Shown: one piece after another, positions 26,273 to 35,057 of the stretch
How the letters are laid out: the number at the start of each line of letters is the position of its first letter
Position numbering within the stretch: the stretch's first letter is position 1
NCBI GenBank assembly: GCA_903642215.1
Contig: CAHJWG010000011.1
Coordinates: 1-64,000, forward strand
DNA: 64,000 bases
Direction: 5' to 3'
Source of the DNA: Sphingobacteriaceae bacterium
GTDB lineage: Bacteria > Bacteroidota > Bacteroidia > Sphingobacteriales > Sphingobacteriaceae
Program-made: the position numbers and the translations under genes
The notes under the pieces: generated by a model
The model's input: the letters and a program-made list of their open reading frames with translations, nothing else
What the model was told of the DNA's origin: nothing
Databases searched by the model: none

Positions 26273-26382
26273 AACCTAAAACCAAATCTAAAACCTTTAA
26301 CACAATTTTTTAACTTTGAAGCCGATTGCTGATGGTCGATAGCTATCAGTCATAAACAAACATCCATCAACATAAAACATAA

Positions 26383-27108
26383 ATGGGAAGAGCATTTGAA
26401 TTTCGTAAAGAGCGGAAATTTAAAAGATGGGCCAAAATGGCCGTACAGTTTACGCGTTTGGGCAAGGAAATTGTAATGGCGGTAAAAGCCGGTGGCGGTA
26501 GTCCGGATACTAATTCCAGATTACGTACGGCGATGCAGAATGCCAAAGCGGTAAACATGCCGAAAGACCGTGTGGAAGCAGCCATTAAACGTGCCACCAG
26601 CAAAGAAGAGGGCAACTACGAAGAAATTGTGTATGAAGGTTATGCGCCGCATGGTGTGGCCGTTTTAGTTGAAACTGCTACCGATAATACCAACAGAACG
26701 GTGGCCAACGTGCGCAGTTATTTCACCAAAACTAACGGTTCTTTGGGGAAAACCGGTTCGCTGGATTTTATTTTCAGCCGAAAGTCTGTTTTTACTTTCG
26801 AGCCAAAAGATCAGGATTTAGATGAATTGGAACTGGAACTGATTGATGCCGGTTTGGAAGATTTATTTGTAGAAACGGATGAAGAAGGAAACGACATTGC
26901 AGTAATCCACACAGCTTATGAAGATTTTGGCAAGATGCAAAAAGCCCTGGAAGAGCAAGGCATTGAAACTAAAAGTGCCAAATTGGAACGTGTGGCACAA
27001 TCGCATCATGATGTTACGGAAGAGCAGGTTGCCGATGTGATGAAGCTGATTGACAAACTCGAGGAAGATGATGATGTGCAGGCGGTTTACCACAACATGG
27101 CGGAGTAA
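26383..27108 (+). CDS. YebC/PmpR family protein
   Basis: A 241-residue YebC-family protein, known either as a DNA-binding regulator (PmpR) or as a translation factor relieving stalling at proline stretches. It begins MGRAFEFRKERKFKRWAKMAVQFTR, a Bacteroidota variant of the MAGHSKWANIKHRK start. GGSPDTNSRLRTAMQNAKAVNMPKD and YEGYAPHGVAVLVE are hallmarks, and the acidic C-terminus is normal. No ruvC is adjacent, unlike in many bacteria. Confidence 0.93.
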   Translation: MGRAFEFRKERKFKRWAKMAVQFTRLGKEIVMAVKAGGGSPDTNSRLRTAMQNAKAVNMPKDRVEAAIKRATSKEEGNYEEIVYEGYAPHGVAVLVETATDNTNRTVANVRSYFTKTNGSLGKTGSLDFIFSRKSVFTFEPKDQDLDELELELIDAGLEDLFVETDEEGNDIAVIHTAYEDFGKMQKALEEQGIETKSAKLERVAQSHHDVTEEQVADVMKLIDKLEEDDDVQAVYHNMAE

Positions 27109-27127
27109 TTGATACTGAATTTAGGTT

Positions 27128-27142
27128 GATAAAAACAGTATC
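27128..27142 (-). repeat. Dispersed motif copy, form B, full match
   Basis: GATAAAAACAGTATC on the plus strand is an exact reverse complement of the form B 15-base frame, lying between the YebC-like gene and the next small gene. Confidence 0.75.
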
Positions 27143-27164
27143 TTGTAAGTTTAAATTATAAAAA

Positions 27165-27401
27165 ATGGCTGATAAAGATTTGCTTGGAATTATTGCGGAT
27201 ATGCTGCGGAAATTGGATCAGCATTCAGAAATATTGGAACGTCAATCTATTGAGTTGAAGATACAAACTGATGCATTGACAACATTTATGGATGGTGCAC
27301 TTAAACAATTTGACCAACAGCAAATTTTTAATGAAAAACTGCTTAAAATGAACGATAAAATTGTTGGTCGTTTGGAAAGTTTAGAAAACCGGTCTAAATG
27401 A
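27165..27401 (+). CDS. Small coiled-coil protein, 78 aa
   Basis: Not recognised. The 78-residue sequence is almost wholly predicted helix, with a heptad pattern through LLGIIADMLRKLDQHSEILERQSIELK and LLKMNDKIVGRLESLENR. It has no signal peptide or cysteine. It lies in the same direction between the YebC-like and KPRF-repeat genes. A structural or oligomerisation role is possible, but nothing in the sequence fixes it. Confidence 0.6.
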   Translation: MADKDLLGIIADMLRKLDQHSEILERQSIELKIQTDALTTFMDGALKQFDQQQIFNEKLLKMNDKIVGRLESLENRSK

Positions 27402-27454
27402 AGCAATTGATTGTTTTTTAATTTACTGATAACCGCCACAATTGTTTAAAACTG

Positions 27455-28216
27455 ATGCTCACCTTCGAAGAGTTTTTTAATAAGAAGAAAATTGACTTGT
27501 TGCAGTTGCAAGTTGCTGAGCCAGCTTTGTTTGCAGAATTTAGCAAACACTATCCGCTGATGGGCGAAAAAAGCTTTGATCATGCTAAAAAATACTGGTT
27601 TAACAAACTGCGCCGTTCGTATCCTTTGCTGGAAACGGTAAAACCACACGCCGTAAAAGCAGAAGCAATTTCTGAAATGGCGATACAAGGTGTTGCTGCC
27701 GCAGCTGCGCAAAACCTGGATCAAACACTCGAAAAACCAAAATTTAAAGAGGATAATTTACCGGATTTTATTGAAAATAATGTATCTGCAAAAGAAGTAT
27801 CGCTGGCCGAAGAAGAAAAAATAATTATTGAACAGGAAAAGAGTGAAGAAGAAAAGAGCGAAGAGCGGGAACCCAAACTTGCCAAATCAGCTTTTAAACC
27901 TCGGTTCAATGCAAAAAATATAAAAAAACCGGAAGATGATTTAGGTAAGAGCGATGAGGCGAAAAAGAGCAATGAACCCGCAACCGAACCTGAAAAACCT
28001 GCATTTAAACCGAGGTTTAACATGCAGAACATTAAAAAAGATGTTGTAAAAGAAGCATCTGAAACTGAACTTAAAGCTCCCGAACCGGTAACTGAAAACC
28101 CTAAACCGGCAACCGAACCGGTAGAAAATAAAGAAGCGAAGCCTGTTTACAAGCCTCGCTTCCAGATGAAAAATATAACCAAACCTACGTCAGAAAATTC
28201 ACCTCCTGCTCAATAA
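27455..28216 (+). CDS. Hypothetical with threefold KPRF short-motif repeat
   Basis: A 253-residue protein of unknown function. The first about 75 residues look folded (FEEFFNKKKIDLLQLQVAEP..., YWFNKLRRSYPLLE). The remainder is disordered, rich in Glu, Lys, Pro and Ala. Within it a short motif recurs three times at regular distance: FKPRFNAKNIKK, FKPRFNMQNIKK and YKPRFQMKNITK, the last 12 residues before the end. Such evenly spaced conserved peptides in disorder usually bind a partner or nucleic acid. No signal peptide. It is convergent with the PUL, 4 bases away. A form A dispersed motif (28047) encodes a KEAS peptide. Confidence 0.75.
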   Translation: MLTFEEFFNKKKIDLLQLQVAEPALFAEFSKHYPLMGEKSFDHAKKYWFNKLRRSYPLLETVKPHAVKAEAISEMAIQGVAAAAAQNLDQTLEKPKFKEDNLPDFIENNVSAKEVSLAEEEKIIIEQEKSEEEKSEEREPKLAKSAFKPRFNAKNIKKPEDDLGKSDEAKKSNEPATEPEKPAFKPRFNMQNIKKDVVKEASETELKAPEPVTENPKPATEPVENKEAKPVYKPRFQMKNITKPTSENSPPAQ

Positions 28217-28220
28217 GTTA

Positions 28221-29009
28221 TTATTTTTTGTGCGATAATAACCAGGGAAACAAACCAGGTTCTGCAAATGCATCGTCCCAGCTATCGTGGCTATCATTCG
28301 GATACAAATTAAACTTTGGATTACCTCCTGCTTTAGTAACCGCTTTAACCATAATTTCAGAATGGTCGGGCGTAACTACATCGTCTTTTCCGCCATGGAA
28401 AAACCATAAAGGAACTTTTTTGGCGTATTTTTTTGCGTTTTCAGGGTTATCTCCGCCACAAATACTAAAAGCAGCAGCAAAATATTTTGTCTTCCTGCGG
28501 ATAATTTCAAGAGTCCCCATCCCACCCATAGACAAACCGCCGACATAAAACTGATTTTTATTAACGAATTTTTTATGCCGAATAGCATTTGCCAACCCTA
28601 ACACCGCAGCCATTGCTTTGGTTGGTTCTCCGTCTTTTCTAAAATTGAAAATACGTTTTTTTGTTACCGAATCGGTTGTAATTAATACGTTTGACCAGTA
28701 GCTGTCAGCAGCACATTGCGGAAATATAACAATCGCCGGAAAGCTTTTTCGCATTTCCGGTTTCAAAAATACTGTTCCGCCATGTGTTAATTGTGCTTCG
28801 TTGTTATTGCCGCGTTCGCCCGAACCATGCAAAACCAGCAGTAAAGGATATTTTTTTGCCGGATTAAAATTTTCAGGATACAGTATCCGGTAAGGTAAAG
28901 TATCGTTTTTAGAAATAAACTGTTCCTTTTTATACAAGTTTAAATCCTGAGCTTTAATTTCAAAACTTAAAAAAAAGACCGGTAAAACTAATAACAATAA
29001 CTTTTTCAT
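28221..29009 (-). CDS. Secreted serine esterase (carboxylesterase-like), PUL member
   Basis: A 262-residue alpha/beta hydrolase with a signal peptide (MKKLLLLVLPVFFLSFEIKAQ). LVLHGSGERG is the oxyanion loop, GLSMGGMGTLE carries the nucleophile Ser, and GGKDDVVTP plus DSHDSWDDAF supply Asp and His. It resembles polysaccharide-associated acetyl or feruloyl esterases. It starts inside the stop of the GH3 gene (ATGA overlap), making it the last gene of the PUL, so it probably deacylates the glycan or its oligosaccharides in the periplasm. Confidence 0.82.
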   Translation of the reverse strand: MKKLLLLVLPVFFLSFEIKAQDLNLYKKEQFISKNDTLPYRILYPENFNPAKKYPLLLVLHGSGERGNNNEAQLTHGGTVFLKPEMRKSFPAIVIFPQCAADSYWSNVLITTDSVTKKRIFNFRKDGEPTKAMAAVLGLANAIRHKKFVNKNQFYVGGLSMGGMGTLEIIRRKTKYFAAAFSICGGDNPENAKKYAKKVPLWFFHGGKDDVVTPDHSEIMVKAVTKAGGNPKFNLYPNDSHDSWDDAFAEPGLFPWLLSHKK

Positions 29010-31315
29010 TGTAGCAGCGTAAAGTTGGCGGCTTGCACATCACGTGAATTTGTCCCGGTAAAAACTGTAAATTCTCCCGGTTCAGAATCAAATTTTAAAT
29101 CTGAATTATAAAACTTTAAATCATTATTTGTGATCGTAAACTGCACATTTCGACTTTCTCCTTTTTTGAGGAAGATTTTCTGAAAGCCTTTTAATTCTTT
29201 AACCGGCCGCGTAATCGATCCCACCAAATCTCGGATGTACAGCTGCACTACTTCTTCGCCATCGTAATTTCCGTTATTGGTTACTTTTACGGTAACTTTT
29301 AACTGATCTGTTTTGCGGATTTTATTTTTATCCAATACCGGTTTTTCATAGGTAAAAGAAGTATAACTTAGCCCAAAACCGAAAGGATAAAGCGGATCAT
29401 TGGAAACATCCAGATAATTGGAACGGAATTTTTGGAACCACTCGCCTTCTCCAAGCGGCCGGCCGGTATTTTTATGATTGTAAGCCAACGGAACCTGGCC
29501 AACATTTTGCGGGAAAGTTGCCGTTAGTTTTCCGCTCGGGTTTACTTCGCCAAACAACACATCGCCAATCGCATCTCCGGCTTCCGATCCGCCGAACCAA
29601 ACGTTTAAAATAGCAGGCACATTTTTGTTCTCCCAGGTTAAATCCAGCGGGCGGCCTGTAAACAAAACCAAAACTACCGGTTTGCCGGTTTTTAATAATG
29701 CCTGCATTAAATCCTCCTGTATCTGCGGAACTTTAATGTTGCTCCGGCTGCTGCTTTCGCCGCTCATTTCTGCGGATTCTCCGCCGGCAACCACAATTAC
29801 ATCAGCTTTTTCTGCAGTTTTTAAAGCTTCCTGTAATATGTCATTGGCTGATCTTAGATCGCGGTGCAAAGATTTCCCGAAAACTGTTGCGCGTGTTTCA
29901 AAAACAGAATCAGCATCCAGGTTAGAACCTTTTGCATATACAATTTTAGCTTTGCTGCCCGCTGCTTCTTTTAACGAGGTAATTAATGATTTGTATTTGG
30001 TAGCGTCTGCGGCAACGCTCCAGGTACCCGGCATGTTTTCTTTTGCATCTGCCAGCGGGCCGATCACGGCTATTGTTCCGCTTTTTTTAAGCGGTAAAAT
30101 ATTGTTTTGATTTTTGAGGAGCACAAAACTTTTTGCGGCAATTGCCCGTGCAACTTTGCGGTTTGCTTCAGAATAAATTTCGGTTTGTGCCCTTTTTAAA
30201 TCGCAAAAACGATAAGAATCAGCAAATAAACCTAATTTATATTTGGCTTCGAGGATTTTGCGGCAGGCATTGTCTATTTCCTGCTGCGTTACTTTTCCTT
30301 CTGCTAATGACTTTTTTAATGTCGATAAAAAACCTTCTCCAACCATATCCATGTCCACGCCGGCTTTTAAAGCCAATGCCGAAACCTGCTGCAAATCGCC
30401 CATTCCGTGAGCCGTCATTTCATTAATCCCGGTATAATCCGTTACCACAAAACCGTTAAAACCCCATTGTTTTTGCAGCACATCTGTTAACAGCCATTTA
30501 TTCCCGGTAGCCGGTATGCCTTCTACTTCATTAAAAGATGCCATCACGCTGCCCGCACCGGCATCAACGGCTGCTTTGTATGGCGGAAAGTATTCGTTAT
30601 ACATCCGTACCCGGCTCATATCTACCGTATTATATTCTCTGCCAGCTTCTACTGCGCCGTATAAAGCATAATGTTTTACACAAGCCATAATGCGGTTTGA
30701 TTTAGAATAATCCTCGCCTTGATAACCTTTTACCATGGCGCGGGCAATTTGTGAACCGAGATACGGGTCTTCACCGGAACCTTCGGATACACGGCCCCAG
30801 CGCGGATCCCGGGAAATATCAACCATGGGCGAAAACGTCCAGCAAATCCCGTCTGCACTGGCTTCGGCAGCTGCAACCTGGGCACTTTTTTCAATTGCCT
30901 GCATATCCCAGCTACACGATAAGCCTAACGGAATCGGGAAAACAGTTTCGTAACCATGGATCACATCCATACCGAAAATCATCGGAATTTTTAAACGGCT
31001 TTTTTCAACCGCCAGCTTTTGTACTTCGCGGATTTTAGCCACAGATTTAATGTTAAATAATCCGCCTACACTTCCGGCTTGTATTTTTTGTGCGATGCCG
31101 GTATTACTGGCTGTTCCGGTTGTAAAATCCCCGGAACTGGGTAAATTTAGCTGCCCGAGTTTTTCATCAATCGTCATTTTCTTCATTAGAGAAGAAACAA
31201 ACAAGTTCATTTTTTGAGCATCGGCAGAAACGGATACCTTTTTTTGCTGGCTAAAAACAGCATCAGCAATAAAAAAGGAAAGCAGAAATGTGATCTGAAA
31301 GCTATGTTTTATCAT
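29006..31315 (-). CDS. bglX: Glycoside hydrolase family 3 beta-glucosidase (BglX type)
   Basis: A 769-residue GH3 enzyme with a signal peptide, for release of glucose from the non-reducing end in the periplasm. The (beta/alpha)8 domain contains RWGRVSEGSGEDPYL and the nucleophile Asp293 in VVTDYTG. The second domain contains GGESAEMSGESSSR with the likely acid/base Glu, and a C-terminal fibronectin III-like domain begins at about 640. Together with a GH144-type enzyme it likely acts on beta-1,2-gluco-oligosaccharides (sophorose type). A form A dispersed motif lies at 29965. The gene is 8 bases after the GDSL gene. Confidence 0.92.
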   Translation of the reverse strand: MIKHSFQITFLLSFFIADAVFSQQKKVSVSADAQKMNLFVSSLMKKMTIDEKLGQLNLPSSGDFTTGTASNTGIAQKIQAGSVGGLFNIKSVAKIREVQKLAVEKSRLKIPMIFGMDVIHGYETVFPIPLGLSCSWDMQAIEKSAQVAAAEASADGICWTFSPMVDISRDPRWGRVSEGSGEDPYLGSQIARAMVKGYQGEDYSKSNRIMACVKHYALYGAVEAGREYNTVDMSRVRMYNEYFPPYKAAVDAGAGSVMASFNEVEGIPATGNKWLLTDVLQKQWGFNGFVVTDYTGINEMTAHGMGDLQQVSALALKAGVDMDMVGEGFLSTLKKSLAEGKVTQQEIDNACRKILEAKYKLGLFADSYRFCDLKRAQTEIYSEANRKVARAIAAKSFVLLKNQNNILPLKKSGTIAVIGPLADAKENMPGTWSVAADATKYKSLITSLKEAAGSKAKIVYAKGSNLDADSVFETRATVFGKSLHRDLRSANDILQEALKTAEKADVIVVAGGESAEMSGESSSRSNIKVPQIQEDLMQALLKTGKPVVLVLFTGRPLDLTWENKNVPAILNVWFGGSEAGDAIGDVLFGEVNPSGKLTATFPQNVGQVPLAYNHKNTGRPLGEGEWFQKFRSNYLDVSNDPLYPFGFGLSYTSFTYEKPVLDKNKIRKTDQLKVTVKVTNNGNYDGEEVVQLYIRDLVGSITRPVKELKGFQKIFLKKGESRNVQFTITNNDLKFYNSDLKFDSEPGEFTVFTGTNSRDVQAANFTLLQ

Positions 31316-31323
31316 GGAAACAA

Positions 31324-31992
31324 CTACTTTTTAATTAGATAAGGCTGGATCGCTTTGGTCCAGATTGCGTATCCCGGCGGCTTCATATGCAGCATGTCTC
31401 CCTCGTAAAGTTCCGGGCGCAACTGCTTTTTCTTACCAAGCATCAGCTTGTAAACATCAATGAAATCAGTTTTATGCTGATGCCGAAGATATTTTTTGAT
31501 CTGCTTATTCGTCTCAATTATAACCGACTGAAATTTGGCACGGCTCGGGCTGGGTTTGATGGAAATAAAAGCAATCGGAACATCCGGAAGTTTTTGGCGA
31601 ATCAGCGTAAACAATTTTTCAAACCGATCTACAACTACCTCAGTAGTGCTTCCGTCGGCAATATCATTTTCGCCGCTATAAATTACAATTTGCCGGGGCT
31701 GGTAAGGATCTACCAAATCGTTAACGTAATAAATGGCATCTGTTAAAGTTGAGCCGCCAAAACCACGATTAATTGCCTGATAAGCGGCAAACGTTTTTTC
31801 AAGATCCGTCCACTTCCGCAGTGAAGAACTTCCAAAAAACAAAATTCCGTTTTTGGCTGGCGGATTTAAACTGTCGAGCTTTTTAAAGGCCTTGATCTCG
31901 CTGTAAAAACGGGGTTTTACCTGTGCAAAAGCATGGTTGCACAAAAATTTAACCGGTAAAAGAAGTAGTAGAAATAACAGGTACTTTTTCAT
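31324..31992 (-). CDS. GDSL-family esterase/lipase, secreted
   Basis: A 222-residue SGNH hydrolase with a signal peptide ending near AFAQ. ILFFGSSSLRKW is block I with the nucleophile Ser at about 55, YSGENDIADG is block III with Asn, and DMLHMKPPGY gives the Asp-x-x-His of block V. SGNH esterases in PULs commonly remove acetyl groups. It lies between the GH144-type and GH3 genes, 8 and 4 bases from them, within one transcript. Confidence 0.85.
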   Translation of the reverse strand: MKKYLLFLLLLLPVKFLCNHAFAQVKPRFYSEIKAFKKLDSLNPPAKNGILFFGSSSLRKWTDLEKTFAAYQAINRGFGGSTLTDAIYYVNDLVDPYQPRQIVIYSGENDIADGSTTEVVVDRFEKLFTLIRQKLPDVPIAFISIKPSPSRAKFQSVIIETNKQIKKYLRHQHKTDFIDVYKLMLGKKKQLRPELYEGDMLHMKPPGYAIWTKAIQPYLIKK

Positions 31993-31996
31993 AAAA

Positions 31997-33367
31997 TTAA
32001 TTAATATTTGGACTGGTGAAATTTAGTTTTTTTAAACCGGATTTTACCTCTTGGCAACTCATAAATAATTTCCACAGTAAACCGGAACGGCCGTTTTCCA
32101 GCATTATCACTTCCGGCCCCTGGTCAATCCCCAGATATTTTTTAGGATACCAGTTTGCACTTTCGCTAAAAGCATCATAAAAACCGTATTCGCCCCAAAC
32201 TTTTTCGCCTAAATCTTCATACAAATGGCGGATTACTTTCATTGATTCTTTTGGCGCGTAAGGATAAGAAGAAATTGCGGCAGTTGGCGAAATTACGCCC
32301 AAATCATCCTTTATATTAGAATTATGTGCCGCATAACCGTTTATAGAATAACTGGCCGTTAATCCCCAGCAATTCTCGCCGTAACCCCGGTAATGCTTGG
32401 GGTTTTGGATACAATAAGCGCGGTTGATTAACATGTGGTTGGTGTTATGAAGCCAATAATCGGCGTAACGGTCTTTTAAGCCTTTTGGGTTTAAGCCGAG
32501 ATACGAATAATGCGACCAGAAAAGCGGACCCACATCATCTCCCTCTGCTACATTATGTTTTAAAGTGATTTGGTAACCATAAGGCTTGATACTGGTTTTG
32601 ATATCTCCGCCGCGCGCCCAGCCTTCATGATAAACGGATGCCGGAATAGTGTGTGTTGGAGAAGATGCGGCCAGCACATATAAAATTAAACATTCGTTAT
32701 AACCTTGCACCGGGAAGTTTTCAATCCAGTTGTATTGCGGCGACCAATGCCAGTACAAAACCTGATGATCGTTTTGCCGGTACCAGCTGTATTCCACACC
32801 TTTCCAGATCTGATCGATCCGGGCAGCCAGTTTTTTTTCTTCCGAAGAACCATTTGCATAATACTGGCGAACGCAAAGCAGGCCTTGCATTAAAAAAGAA
32901 GTTTCGACTAAATCACCGCCGTTATCTGTTTTACCGAAGGCTTTTATTTTTCCGTCAGGCAGCATCCAATGCGAGTAAGCACCGTGATAACGTTCTGCTT
33001 TTTCCAAAAAACTGACGATCTTTTCAAAACGTTCCGTGCCTTGTTTACGGGTAATAAAATGGCGTTCTATGCCAACTAAAATTGCCATCACCTCAAAACC
33101 CGAAGCACCGGTGGCGATGGTAGTTTGATCATTATCCGGATAAATACCATCCATATGCACGCGCTCATGCGCCATGCCGGAAACAGGTTCTGCGCCTTTC
33201 CAAAAGTATTGAAAAGTGCGTTTTTGTATGGTATCAAGCAGCTGATTATCAGTCAGCTTTTTTTTGCTTTGGGCCGAAACTGTTAATGAAAAAAAGGTGA
33301 TAAAAACAGTACACAACAGCAATGCAACTGTAATGATGGTTTTGCCTGATGCTTCTTTTACCGGCAT
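31997..33367 (-). CDS. Glucoamylase-like family protein, probable GH144 beta-1,2-glucanase
   Basis: A 456-residue secreted enzyme of the glycoamylase family PF10091 that contains GH144 endo-beta-1,2-glucanases, such as the Chitinophaga enzyme. The signal peptide ends near SAQ, then TFQYFWKGAEPVSGMAHER, the family entry motif, is followed by GATGASGFEVMAILVG-type helices and PHSPTHTIP/NCWGLTASYS segments typical of an (alpha/alpha)6 barrel. It likely cuts beta-1,2-glucan into sophoro-oligosaccharides for the GH3 enzyme. The ATG itself and residues 2-7 (PVKEAS) fall in a dispersed motif copy at 33352, so the true start may be further in. Confidence 0.78.
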   Translation of the reverse strand: MPVKEASGKTIITVALLLCTVFITFFSLTVSAQSKKKLTDNQLLDTIQKRTFQYFWKGAEPVSGMAHERVHMDGIYPDNDQTTIATGASGFEVMAILVGIERHFITRKQGTERFEKIVSFLEKAERYHGAYSHWMLPDGKIKAFGKTDNGGDLVETSFLMQGLLCVRQYYANGSSEEKKLAARIDQIWKGVEYSWYRQNDHQVLYWHWSPQYNWIENFPVQGYNECLILYVLAASSPTHTIPASVYHEGWARGGDIKTSIKPYGYQITLKHNVAEGDDVGPLFWSHYSYLGLNPKGLKDRYADYWLHNTNHMLINRAYCIQNPKHYRGYGENCWGLTASYSINGYAAHNSNIKDDLGVISPTAAISSYPYAPKESMKVIRHLYEDLGEKVWGEYGFYDAFSESANWYPKKYLGIDQGPEVIMLENGRSGLLWKLFMSCQEVKSGLKKLNFTSPNIN

Positions 33368-33391
33368 AAATTGGGTGAGTGAAAAAAGTAA

Positions 33392-33422
33392 TTGTCATAC
33401 TGAAACGTGTTCAGTATGACAA
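33392..33422. repeat. Perfect 12-bp hairpin between susD-like and GH144 genes
   Basis: TTGTCATACTGA (33392-33403) and its exact complement (33411-33422) with a 7-base loop. It belongs to the same GTCAT..CTGAA type as the hairpin at 59442-59466. It may be an mRNA processing or stability boundary between susC/D and the downstream enzymes, since it lacks a strong U-tract. Confidence 0.75.
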
Positions 33423-33455
33423 AATTTAATAAATACTGATTTATTCCTGAAAAAA

Positions 33456-35045
33456 TTAGTAACCCGGATTTTGCTTCAATCTGCCATTACTCAGGTCGAT
33501 TTGGGTTTGCGGGATCGGGAATAATGCAGCCGTAGCTTTCCAGGTTTTTCCATGGGCAGCAAAAGCAGCAGCAGCGCGGCCGGGTTGCACGGCATCCTGC
33601 CGAACCAGATCAAAGAAACGGTCATGCTCCATGGCCAGTTCTACCCGGCGTTCGTGCCAAATGGCGGGCAGCGTTGCCGTTACGTTTTGTAAGCCAGCCC
33701 TTGTTCGCACCAAATTCAAATCTGTGGTAGCAACGCCGATATTACCTAATTGAAAAGCAGCTTCAGCATTGATCAGCAACACATCGGCATAACGTAGAAT
33801 GCGCACCTGTTTTGGCAAACGATCGGTGTTGCCGCCGCAGTTGGCTTCTGCCGTGCGGCTGTGGTACGCTTTGTAACTGTAACGGGAGTTTTGAACGGAA
33901 TCCTGGCTTGGTATCCGGAACCCATCAAACAAAACCGTACCGGAAGAAGTGGTTCCGGGATTTGGGTTGATTGTGCTTGGAGGAGGTGTTCCGTTGGTTG
34001 AGTTGATGAAAATAATGGTCCCGTTTTTGCGCACATCGCCAGCTTCGTATTCGTTTACCAAACTGGATGTTGGGTTATTGAAGCCAAAACCTAAATCAGA
34101 CCAGCCATATTTGCCGCCAGCACGCGGACCTTGCGAAACAGTGTACAAATTGATACCGGCCGAACAATCTTTGTTGATGCCAGCCTGAATTTCAAAAAGT
34201 GATTCGGAATTGTTGTTGCCGCCATCTCCGTTCACGGCGTTCTGCCGCCAAATCAATGAATAATCTTTCACCAGCGAATATTTTCCGCCTGCAATTACCG
34301 CCTGCGAAAGCTCATACGCTTTCTGGTAGTTTTTTAGGTAGAGATAAACTTTGGCTTCTAAAGATTGTGCTGCGCTTTTTGTGGCACGGCCAACATCGGT
34401 AGCACCTTTATCGGGCAAATTTGCGACTGCAAAATCCAGATCACTCACAATAAACTTGTAAATATCATCAGCAGTTGCTCGCGTTTGGTATTTATCCTGG
34501 TTTGCTTCACTAGCCAAAGGCAAAGCATCTATCAACGGAACACCGCCATACAAACGAACCAAGTTAAAGTAAAAATAAGCCCTTAAAAACCTGGCTTCTC
34601 CAATCAATGCGTTTTTTGTAACGGCATCAAATTGTGCATTCTGTAATTTATCCAATGCCTGATTGGCCCGGGCGACACCCTGATAATGGCCTGTCCAAAC
34701 ATTGTTAACCACGCCGTTAGAGGCAGAAGTTTGTAAGTTATCAATTTGCAAAGCATCACCATAATCATTCGGAGAGCTTCCTTTATCGGCATCATCCGAT
34801 GCAATATCAGTCATGATTACAAACTGAAAGCTGTCAATATCCGGATCAAAACCTCCGATATAAAATACATTATAAATACCTGTTACCAGGTTTTTTGCAG
34901 CATTCGGGTCTAAAGCAATTTGGTCCTGAGTTATTTGCCCTTGCGGACTAACATCCAAATAACGTTTACAGGCGGCTAACGTTACTGTTAAAACCATTGC
35001 ACAAGCTGCTATGATTGTTAACTGTTTTTGATATATGTTTTTCAT
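33456..35045 (-). CDS. susD: RagB/SusD family glycan-binding lipoprotein
   Basis: A 529-residue SusD-type outer-membrane lipoprotein that caps the SusC barrel and captures glycan. The lipobox is at Cys26 (TLAACKRYLDV). TPR-like helices with ARFLRAYFYFNLVRLYGGVPLI are typical, and the C-terminal HERRVELAMEHDRFFDLVRQ is diagnostic. It lies 12 bases after the SusC gene and forms a pair with it. Ligand specificity cannot be read from the sequence; the neighbouring enzymes suggest a beta-1,2-glucan. Confidence 0.93.
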   Translation of the reverse strand: MKNIYQKQLTIIAACAMVLTVTLAACKRYLDVSPQGQITQDQIALDPNAAKNLVTGIYNVFYIGGFDPDIDSFQFVIMTDIASDDADKGSSPNDYGDALQIDNLQTSASNGVVNNVWTGHYQGVARANQALDKLQNAQFDAVTKNALIGEARFLRAYFYFNLVRLYGGVPLIDALPLASEANQDKYQTRATADDIYKFIVSDLDFAVANLPDKGATDVGRATKSAAQSLEAKVYLYLKNYQKAYELSQAVIAGGKYSLVKDYSLIWRQNAVNGDGGNNNSESLFEIQAGINKDCSAGINLYTVSQGPRAGGKYGWSDLGFGFNNPTSSLVNEYEAGDVRKNGTIIFINSTNGTPPPSTINPNPGTTSSGTVLFDGFRIPSQDSVQNSRYSYKAYHSRTAEANCGGNTDRLPKQVRILRYADVLLINAEAAFQLGNIGVATTDLNLVRTRAGLQNVTATLPAIWHERRVELAMEHDRFFDLVRQDAVQPGRAAAAFAAHGKTWKATAALFPIPQTQIDLSNGRLKQNPGY

Positions 35046-35057
35046 GGTATTGAAAAA

